DNA of 5,495 nucleotides from JARRLC01 sp050290865. Its GTDB lineage: Bacteria > Pseudomonadota > Alphaproteobacteria > Rhizobiales > Rhodomicrobiaceae. Positions 1 to 5,495 of the stretch are shown piece after piece. Both the position numbers and the translations under genes were made by a program. Positions within the stretch are counted from its first letter, which is position 1, and every line of letters starts with the position of its first letter. The notes beneath the pieces were generated by a model. The model was given only the letters and a program-made list of their open reading frames with translations, had not been told where the DNA came from and searched no databases. The DNA is taken from the NCBI GenBank assembly GCA_050290865.1, contig JBNKIW010000107.1, positions 1-5,495 of the forward strand, written 5' to 3'.

Positions 1-73
1 GTTTCTGAACTTTGCTCAGTCCTCCCGCCGCTTTTGCGGCCTGAGAACCTGCCGGAGTTGTTAGGTCACCCAA
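1..73 (-). CDS. ltrA: Group II intron reverse transcriptase/maturase, N-terminal fragment
   Basis: Only the first 24 codons are visible; the gene continues past the left edge. The translation begins (TTG read as Met) GDLTTPAGSQ and ends GGLSKVQK. From memory, a start of the form MGDLTTP followed by a VQKLQ-like segment is typical of bacterial group II intron-encoded proteins, which combine a reverse transcriptase with a maturase domain, help the intron RNA fold and splice, and copy it at new DNA sites. None of the catalytic motifs (such as the YADD box) is in the window, so activity cannot be judged. I chose the TTG at 73 because the frame has a TGA a few codons upstream, the LTTP stretch starts right after it, and an AAGGA motif sits 8 nt upstream. 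The rare start codon is notable, since relatives usually have ATG here. Its position about 500 nt inside the intron fits a domain IV ORF. Assignment rests on a short peptide plus context. Confidence 0.62.
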   Translation of the reverse strand, partial: MGDLTTPAGSQAAKAAGGLSKVQK

Positions 74-81
74 TCTCCTGA

Positions 82-86
82 TCCTT
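82..86 (-). promoter_or_regulatory. Ribosome binding site for the maturase TTG start
   Basis: The minus strand reads AAGGA here, 8 nt before the TTG at 73, which is good Shine-Dalgarno spacing and supports that start. A second purine-rich motif, AGGAG at 75-79, is only 1 nt from the TTG and is too close to serve it. Confidence 0.45.
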
Positions 87-550
87 CACCACTTCTTGCG
101 TTTGCCTTGAACTAAGGCCCCTTTCCTCCACCGGCATTACCCGGCTTCCTCGGTCATATACGGGCCTCTCCGCCACCCCAGGGCGCCCGGCCTGTCCCTC
201 ACGGGCGTCCGGTTGGTCATCCCTGACCACGCCAAGGGGCTTCCCGTGTTGCGCGCGCTTTCCTTGTGTACATGCTGCCGCCACTACCCCGGTGCAGCGG
301 TTGAGCGTCGTCTTCGCTCTTCTCACTCAACCGTATCAGCCTTCCCCGGTAGGAGGGCCGGGTCGGCCTGCACATCGGCAATTTTCGAGGTTTGCTCGGC
401 GTTCACTCGCGTTGCGGCCTGCACACTCGCGCCGGTCACCTATACGTGACCCTGCTACCCGAAGGCTTCAGCCATCTCGTTACCTCCATGACTGCTCCGG
501 TTGCTTCCGGCTGGAGCGGTTGGCCGGGTGGGATTTGCACCCACTGGAAA

Positions 551-572
551 GCGCCGCCTTTGCACGGCGCAC
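551..572 (-). other. Intron 5' boundary and first domain I hairpin
   Basis: The minus strand begins GTGCGCCGTGC at 572. GCGCCG (570-565) pairs with CGGCGC (556-551) around an 8-nt loop. The GTGCG start defines the predicted 5' splice junction between 573 and 572; the upstream exon ends ...GTTTGGAG. The boundary is placed by motif only, with no intron-less allele to compare. Confidence 0.6.
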
Positions 573-594
573 CTCCAAACGCTGCCGCTGGCTT
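573..594. repeat. Imperfect direct repeat, copy A (abuts intron junction)
   Basis: On the plus strand this reads CTCCAAAC followed by GCTGCCGCTGGCTT. Copy B at 618-640 reads CTCAAACAA followed by GCTGCCGTTGGCCT. The 14-nt cores (581-594 and 627-640) match at 12 of 14 positions and the flanking CTC/AAAC is shared with small gaps. Copy A is the 5' exon right next to the intron. The two copies flank the 18-bp palindrome. Function is unknown. Confidence 0.45.
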
Positions 595-595
595 T

Positions 596-613
596 GCGTT
601 CAATATTGAACGC
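596..613. repeat. 18-bp perfect palindrome
   Basis: GCGTTCAATATTGAACGC is identical on both strands. It can fold as a 7-bp stem with an ATAT loop, or act as a symmetric protein-binding site. There is no T-tract on either side, so it does not look like an intrinsic terminator. It sits in the gap between the CRISPR trailer end and the intron, 23 nt from the intron's 5' junction, and lies between the two direct-repeat copies. Confidence 0.6.
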
Positions 614-617
614 TATA

Positions 618-640
618 CTCAAACAAGCTGCCGTTGGCCT
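618..640. repeat. Imperfect direct repeat, copy B
   Basis: Second copy of the motif found at 573-594, in the same orientation and beginning 45 nt further along, on the array side of the palindrome. From 641 to about 735 I see nothing recognisable: no credible ORF, no RNA gene, no clear promoter. Confidence 0.45.
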
Positions 641-739
641 GGAGCGCATGCAGGGGAGACCACAGCGCAGCTATGCAAATATGCAGTGCCAAGCTTGGGG
701 CAGCGAGCAGAACACGTGCGGTCCGGCGGCTGCATCGCC

Positions 740-765
740 AAAAAAAGAACGAGCGGGTCTCACTC
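740..765 (-). terminator. Candidate weak intrinsic terminator of the CRISPR transcript
   Basis: Downstream of the last (oldest) repeat on the minus strand, GAGTG and CGCTC (765-751) can form a 5-bp stem with one G-U pair around a 5-nt loop. GTTC and then seven T residues (746-740) follow. The location, 19 nt past the array's trailer end, is where a terminator would be expected. The stem is short and separated from the T-tract by 4 nt, so termination may be inefficient or absent. Confidence 0.33.
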
Positions 766-783
766 AGAAACTGGCTCTTCAGC

Positions 784-812
784 CGGTTCATCCCCGCGTG
801 GGCGGGGAACAC
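784..812 (-). repeat. Trailer-end CRISPR repeat (representative unit)
   Basis: This is the oldest, leader-distal copy. Plus-strand parts are: complement of the 8-nt handle at 784-791, stem arm CCCCGC 792-797, loop GTGG 798-801, stem arm GCGGGG 802-807, and AACAC 808-812. The terminal repeat of an array is often degenerate, but this one is intact, matching the consensus at every position. The same sub-layout applies to all other repeats. Confidence 0.95.
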
Positions 813-905
813 GTGGCGGAGGCGCCGCGGGCGTCCGCGGAGATCGGTTCATCCCCGCGTGGGCGGGGAACACATCGAGAGTGGACTGCGTGAGGCCCTA
901 GCTGT

Positions 906-934
906 GGGTTCATCCCCGCGTGGGCGGGGAACAC
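906..934 (-). repeat. Repeat 3, variant terminal base (C instead of G on the crRNA strand)
   Basis: Differs from the consensus only at 906, which is G on the plus strand. This is the last base of the repeat in the transcribed direction and abuts spacer 874-905. In type I-E adaptation that base is known to come from the protospacer's PAM, so this spacer probably entered from a PAM ending in C. Confidence 0.85.
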
Positions 935-1483
935 TTCGACGGCACGACATTCGAGGCGGCGACAGGCGGTTCATCCCCGCGTGGGCGGGGAACACTTATT
1001 TTTCTTCCCTAAGACGTACGTTGAGATCGGTTCATCCCCGCGTGGGCGGGGAACACCCTGGCTTCCAGAGAAATGTAGTGCGTTTCGACGGTTCATCCCC
1101 GCGTGGGCGGGGAACACTACAACAGATGCGTAGGCGCACGACAAAGACGCGGTTCATCCCCGCGTGGGCGGGGAACACCGCAACGCCAGCCTGGCCGGCG
1201 ATGGGGTTGACGGTTCATCCCCGCGTGGGCGGGGAACACTGTTGCACGAGGCCAGCGCCAAGGGCGAGGATCGGTTCATCCCCGCGTGGGCGGGGAACAC
1301 GCGGCATCAAGCAACGCCTCGGCCATCATGGCCGGTTCATCCCCGCGTGGGCGGGGAACACCATCGATTTCGAATTGAGCGCTCGTTTCGGCTCGGTTCA
1401 TCCCCGCGTGGGCGGGGAACACGCCGCCAGGCGGCTGGCCGCTCCGCGGGTAGACGGTTCATCCCCGCGTGGGCGGGGAACAC

Positions 1484-1515
1484 CAGATTAGCATCGTATC
1501 GCTCCCGGCTTCCGC
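1484..1515 (-). other. Spacer 12, overlapping target with spacer 73
   Basis: Bases 1484-1502 match 5226-5244 at 18 of 19 positions (G at 1486 against A at 5228), including the 15-nt block ATTAGCATCGTATCG. Two spacers tiling one locus on the same strand, offset by 14 nt, is the simplest reading. It is one of the older spacers. Confidence 0.9.
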
Positions 1516-2369
1516 CGGTTCATCCCCGCGTGGGCGGGGAACACTGTTTACTACCTCACGCCGCATTATACCTTGCCGGTTCATCCCCGCGTGGGCGGGG
1601 AACACTGGGGCGCGCCATCGGTCGTAATGCCTGCGGTCGGTTCATCCCCGCGTGGGCGGGGAACACGTGTGTCATCAGAACGTGCGGGTGTGAGACGACG
1701 GTTCATCCCCGCGTGGGCGGGGAACACGCTTTTGTTGCCCTGAATCTGAAAGACGCGTCCGGTTCATCCCCGCGTGGGCGGGGAACACCATGCCGCCCTG
1801 TCCCCAACACACGCGCCGCACGGTTCATCCCCGCGTGGGCGGGGAACACGCGGCTGGTACGTAGCCGCGCAAAATTGTACACGGTTCATCCCCGCGTGGG
1901 CGGGGAACACGGGTCGATATCTACTAGTCCGGTCTCAGCCGCCGGTTCATCCCCGCGTGGGCGGGGAACACTGGCGCGAGTATCCCAGCACTCCGGAGGA
2001 AGCCGGTTCATCCCCGCGTGGGCGGGGAACACTTCTCGCGACATGAGCAAGACCAAATACCGCCCGGTTCATCCCCGCGTGGGCGGGGAACACAGCTTGC
2101 GGCAAGCCAGGCACCGCCCGGTTGACGGTTCATCCCCGCGTGGGCGGGGAACACCATTCTCCATGTGAGTTGGGGATGCCGGAGTTCGGTTCATCCCCGC
2201 GTGGGCGGGGAACACAACAAAACCCCGGACGGCACGAAGAGCCCAAACGGTTCATCCCCGCGTGGGCGGGGAACACTATATTGACGTTGAGAGGGGACGG
2301 TGAAGCCGCGGTTCATCCCCGCGTGGGCGGGGAACACGCCCGCCGGCGACGACATCTTTATTCTCAGGA

Positions 2370-2398
2370 GGGTTCATCCCCGCGTGGGCGGGGAACAC
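2370..2398 (-). repeat. Repeat 27, variant terminal base (C instead of G on the crRNA strand)
   Basis: The only change is G at 2370 on the plus strand, next to spacer 2338-2369. It is the same PAM-derived position and the same substitution as in the repeat at 906. Confidence 0.85.
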
Positions 2399-3345
2399 GC
2401 GGTGTCAGTCAGAAGATGTTCGCCGAAGGTCGGTTCATCCCCGCGTGGGCGGGGAACACGACGGAATCGATCAATTGACCGGAGAAGGCGACGGTTCATC
2501 CCCGCGTGGGCGGGGAACACCAAATCGCCGTCGAAGGCCGGGCGGCTCCACGCGGTTCATCCCCGCGTGGGCGGGGAACACGGCGGACATGAGTGCACGG
2601 CCCTTGAACGACACGGTTCATCCCCGCGTGGGCGGGGAACACCTCAGCTTGGGCGCGAAGTATGGCGACGAATACGGTTCATCCCCGCGTGGGCGGGGAA
2701 CACGCCCAAGGCCAAAAACCCCACACTCACAGCAGCGGTTCATCCCCGCGTGGGCGGGGAACACCTCGTTCGCGAGCATTGTCGGCGAAACGACCTCGGT
2801 TCATCCCCGCGTGGGCGGGGAACACTAAGCAACCCTGGCGACGTCGTTCTCATCATACGGTTCATCCCCGCGTGGGCGGGGAACACTGCAGCGCCGTCAA
2901 CAGCTACTAGCAGTGGCTCGGTTCATCCCCGCGTGGGCGGGGAACACCCTGCGGGTACGCCTCAAGCAACTGCTTGAGACGGTTCATCCCCGCGTGGGCG
3001 GGGAACACACATCAAGCGTCATGGAGGGGCGGTATTTGGTCGGTTCATCCCCGCGTGGGCGGGGAACACACCATGTCCCTGCTGGGATCGTGAAGCTATT
3101 GCGGTTCATCCCCGCGTGGGCGGGGAACACTACGGTCAATTCGACGAATATTGACGCCGGAGCGGTTCATCCCCGCGTGGGCGGGGAACACTATAACTGC
3201 CAACACCAGCCGGGACGACCGGACGGTTCATCCCCGCGTGGGCGGGGAACACGCCGGGATCGCTCTAGCGGTTGCTGCCGCGATCGGTTCATCCCCGCGT
3301 GGGCGGGGAACACGAGACTGCTCCACGCATGCCGTACGCAGGTGC

Positions 3346-3374
3346 TGGTTCATCCCCGCGTGGGCGGGGAACAC
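3346..3374 (-). repeat. Repeat 43, variant terminal base (A instead of G on the crRNA strand)
   Basis: The only change is T at 3346 on the plus strand. The adjacent spacer (3314-3345) begins with G on the crRNA strand, so the junction reads A then G. This is what an AAG PAM would leave if the prespacer was cut one base out of register. Confidence 0.8.
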
Positions 3375-3923
3375 TGCCAGGAAGGTGCGCTGTGGCAGAA
3401 TTTGAGCGGTTCATCCCCGCGTGGGCGGGGAACACTTGCCGATAATGTGTGATGACCGCTTTTGCGACGGTTCATCCCCGCGTGGGCGGGGAACACATTG
3501 ACTTCTGTAACCCATAGTCTGTTACGCACGGTTCATCCCCGCGTGGGCGGGGAACACAGGACGCGCGCCCGCATTTCAGCACGATGCGGCGGTTCATCCC
3601 CGCGTGGGCGGGGAACACGAAACGAAGCCACGAATCAAGGCCGGGCGCATCGGTTCATCCCCGCGTGGGCGGGGAACACGCTCATATGCGTTTTCCGGCC
3701 AAGCCGCTGCGCGGTTCATCCCCGCGTGGGCGGGGAACACGGGTGCAGGAACCGGAAAGGATCTTGATACACCGGTTCATCCCCGCGTGGGCGGGGAACA
3801 CGCCGACGCGCGGTGACCGTCTCAATCGCAAGGCGGTTCATCCCCGCGTGGGCGGGGAACACCTCCCTATTTACTCGAATGTATCTCTAAGATACGGTTC
3901 ATCCCCGCGTGGGCGGGGAACAC

Positions 3924-3962
3924 GAAACCCACCAGTGTCACGCACGGCCCGTGCCGCGATCA
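3924..3962 (-). other. Spacer 52, aberrant 39-nt length
   Basis: This spacer is 7 nt longer than the 32-nt standard, while both flanking repeats are perfect 29-mers. It contains a perfect inverted repeat, GCACGG/CCGTGC (3942-3947 with 3949-3954), around a single C. The terminal base of the following repeat (3963) is the usual C. Confidence 0.95.
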
Positions 3963-5211
3963 CGGTTCATCCCCGCGTGGGCGGGGAACACCGCGATCTC
4001 CTTGCTAGCACCCAGGACGAGTGCGGTTCATCCCCGCGTGGGCGGGGAACACGGCGGGAGGATTGTGAGCCATCTACATCCCACCGGTTCATCCCCGCGT
4101 GGGCGGGGAACACCGCCGAACATCGTGGCACTGCACCCTGCAGCACGGTTCATCCCCGCGTGGGCGGGGAACACCCCCGAGCCCCATAAGACCCTGAGTA
4201 ACAAGTCGGTTCATCCCCGCGTGGGCGGGGAACACAATAGACCGTTATCGACGTCTCTTTTTTGTAACGGTTCATCCCCGCGTGGGCGGGGAACACGTCA
4301 ACTTCGCTCGCATAGACGATCGCCGACACGGTTCATCCCCGCGTGGGCGGGGAACACGGGTCCATTTCTTCGCATGCCGGGGTGCAGCACGGTTCATCCC
4401 CGCGTGGGCGGGGAACACCACAGGATCCGGTGTTGAGTCTCATAAAAACTCGGTTCATCCCCGCGTGGGCGGGGAACACATATCTTGCTGGCGCATTTGA
4501 GCATCGGCCTCCGGTTCATCCCCGCGTGGGCGGGGAACACACCACGGACCTACGACGCGGATAGAACCGCGACGGTTCATCCCCGCGTGGGCGGGGAACA
4601 CTGCTAGATTTAATCCTTGCCCCACCTAGCGACCGGTTCATCCCCGCGTGGGCGGGGAACACGTCGTAAGACGAGACTAGTTCAAGTATCTTTCCGGTTC
4701 ATCCCCGCGTGGGCGGGGAACACGATGTGGGAACTACCTCTACGCCAACAACGCGCGGTTCATCCCCGCGTGGGCGGGGAACACGAGTGGCCCTGATCTG
4801 CGGTCTACTACTGAAGCGGTTCATCCCCGCGTGGGCGGGGAACACGGAATGTCCTGGTCCTGGCATCATGGGGGAGCCGGTTCATCCCCGCGTGGGCGGG
4901 GAACACGATCACACCACCAGCAAGACATTTCACGGCGACGGTTCATCCCCGCGTGGGCGGGGAACACGGCGCTGGAGCGTGCGGCCAGGATTGCGGCAAC
5001 GGTTCATCCCCGCGTGGGCGGGGAACACTCCTGCTGTTTTATGGCAATTTCAGCCTGTGCCGGTTCATCCCCGCGTGGGCGGGGAACACTGCATGCCCTG
5101 GTCAAAGATCGATGTTTCCCGCGGTTCATCCCCGCGTGGGCGGGGAACACCACGCCACCCGCGAAGGGGCAGCCACAGAGTGCGGTTCATCCCCGCGTGG
5201 GCGGGGAACAC

Positions 5212-5243
5212 GCTGTTTTCCAAGCCAAATTAGCATCGTATCG
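5212..5243 (-). other. Spacer 73, overlapping target with spacer 12
   Basis: Third from the leader side, so recently acquired. Its crRNA seed end (5243 leftward) carries the 15-nt block shared with spacer 12. The next base, C at 5244, is formally repeat but also matches spacer 12's continuation, as expected for a PAM-derived base. Confidence 0.9.
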
Positions 5244-5272
5244 CGGTTCATCCCCGCGTGGGCGGGGAACAC

Positions 5273-5305
5273 ACTGGCCGAAGGATAGGCGCGACGCGTT
5301 CGACG
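5273..5305 (-). other. Spacer 74, 33 nt
   Basis: One base longer than standard; flanking repeats are intact. A 33-nt spacer is a common minor product of I-E integration, so this is a mild deviation. Confidence 0.9.
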
Positions 5306-5395
5306 CGGTTCATCCCCGCGTGGGCGGGGAACACAGCATAGAAAACATCCGCATTCCAGTGAAACGCGGTTCATCCCCGCGTGGGCGGGGAACAC

Positions 5396-5495
5396 TAAGA
5401 ATGCGCACAGTCATGGTCTGTTACCAGCGGCGTGAATTCCAACGGATTTGAACGGATTGAATTTCGCGGTGATTTGGCGCCCCGTCCCAGGACTT
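5396..5495 (-). promoter_or_regulatory. Leader-side flank of the CRISPR array (partial)
   Basis: Repeat polarity places the leader here, with the minus strand running ...GCATTCTTA directly into GTGTTCC of the newest repeat. About 48 of 100 bases are A or T, so it is not the strongly AT-rich leader seen in E. coli. I found no convincing IHF site (WATCAANNNNTTR) and no convincing -35/-10 pair. The promoter may lie beyond the window. No ORF in this stretch is credible. Assignment is by polarity, not by recognised leader motifs. Confidence 0.5.
5441..5460. repeat. Short tandem repeat in the leader-side flank
   Basis: AACGGATTTG is followed immediately by AACGGATTGA, matching at 8 of 10 positions. 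It begins 46 bp from the first repeat. It could be a binding site for a leader-acting protein or chance. Confidence 0.4.

Larger units (their letters stand above)
1..572 (-). mobile_element. Group II intron, 5' portion (domains I-III and start of the domain IV ORF)
   Basis: Read on the minus strand, the element starts at 572 with GTGCG, the conserved group II 5' splice motif (GUGYG). About 500 nt of GC-rich, strongly structured, non-coding sequence follows, then the start of a maturase-like ORF. That order and distance match a ribozyme carrying its ORF in domain IV. Visible helices include GCGCCG/CGGCGC (551-556 with 565-570), a GTGGG/CCCAC hairpin just after it, GGTCAC/GTGACC (434-439 with 446-451) and an 8-bp stem CGGTTGAG/CTCAACCG (298-305 with 326-333). 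The catalytic domain V and the 3' splice site are off the left edge, so completeness is unknown. Short open frames in this stretch are ribozyme sequence, not genes. I could not securely identify the exon-binding sites EBS1 and EBS2. The element lies on the same strand as, and downstream of, the CRISPR transcript. Confidence 0.75.
784..5395 (-). CRISPR. Type I-E CRISPR array, 76 repeats and 75 spacers
   Basis: A 29-nt repeat recurs with a 61-nt period. Repeat starts run 784, 845, 906 and so on to 3895, then 3963 to 5244, then 5306 and 5367. Spacers are 32 nt except 39 nt (3924-3962) and 33 nt (5273-5305). As far as I could check by eye, all repeats are identical except at the first plus-strand base, which is C in 73 copies, G at 906 and 2370, and T at 3346. 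On the minus strand the repeat opens GTGTTCCCCGC, has loop CCAC, closes GCGGGG and ends ATGAACCG, matching the I-E architecture cleaved by Cas6e to leave an 8-nt 5' handle. Transcription is therefore right to left, and crRNAs would guide Cascade and Cas3 against matching DNA. No cas genes are in view. The 61-nt period shifts frame by one each unit, so the array reads open in all plus frames as cycling RFIPAWAGNT, VHPRVGGEH and GSSPRGRGT peptides; none is a real protein. Confidence 0.99.

Noticed and set aside
66..326. Minus-strand 86-codon frame just upstream of the maturase
   Set aside because: It lies within the intron's ribozyme region, composition is that of structured RNA, and the maturase-like peptide starts in a different frame.
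213..609. Plus-strand frames across the intron
   Set aside because: They are antisense to the group II ribozyme, have no recognisable domain and no convincing ribosome binding site.
596..613. Palindrome as a rho-independent terminator
   Set aside because: No T-run follows it on either strand.
600..812. Minus-strand 70-codon frame starting in the last repeat
   Set aside because: It starts inside a CRISPR repeat and crosses the non-coding trailer gap; no family resemblance.
813..844. Spacer 1 targeting the neighbouring intron
   Set aside because: Only a 10-nt match (CGGGCGTCCG), expected by chance in GC-rich sequence and not a full seed-anchored match.
2277..3162. Shared 9-mers between spacers, such as ATATTGACG in spacers 25 and 39
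   Set aside because: About ten shared 9-mers are expected by chance among 75 spacers; only the 15-nt block of spacers 12 and 73 stands out.
784..5395. Leader on the left side
   Set aside because: Type I-E repeat polarity, the variable PAM-derived base at the left edge of each repeat, and a T-tract past the left end all place the leader on the right.
634..5451. Long open frames rich in RFIPAWAGNT, VHPRVGGEH and GSSPRGRGT peptides
   Set aside because: They are translations of the CRISPR repeat in three frames, cycling because the 61-nt period is one more than a multiple of three. Such peptides are known false proteins in databases.

Overview
The window is dominated by one very long type I-E CRISPR array (784-5395): 76 copies of a 29-nt repeat and 75 spacers. 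The part of a group II intron that is visible fills the left end (1-572). No cas gene is present, and I see no ordinary complete protein-coding gene. The high GC content, the E. coli-like I-E repeat architecture and the intron maturase type fit a GC-rich bacterium, probably a proteobacterium. I cannot name a species.

Layout, left to right. Positions 1-572 (minus strand) hold the 5' portion of a group II intron: a GTGCG-type 5' end at 572, about 500 nt of structured RNA, then the first 24 codons of a reverse transcriptase/maturase that runs off the left edge. Positions 573-783 are a non-coding gap between intron and array. It holds an 18-bp perfect palindrome, an imperfect direct repeat that touches the intron junction, and a candidate weak terminator next to the array. 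Positions 784-5395 are the array. Positions 5396-5495 are the leader-side flank, cut by the window edge.

Polarity. On the minus strand the repeat begins GTGTTCCCCGC and ends GATGAACCG. This is the E. coli I-E layout, with a 6-bp stem, a 4-nt loop and an 8-nt 5' handle AUGAACCG. The array is therefore read right to left: newest spacers near 5366, oldest near 813. The intron lies downstream of the array on the same strand, so read-through of pre-crRNA would run into it.

What stands out. Spacer 12 (1484-1515) and spacer 73 (5212-5243) share an 18-of-19-base overlap on the same strand, so they target the same locus or variants of it and were acquired far apart in time. Three repeats differ only at the PAM-derived terminal base. 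One spacer is 39 nt long and contains a perfect hairpin, and one is 33 nt. The leader-side flank is not AT-rich and may look like a further spacer followed by only the first 3 bases of a repeat. I found no undescribed protein system. The novelty here is in the array's acquisition record and its boundaries.
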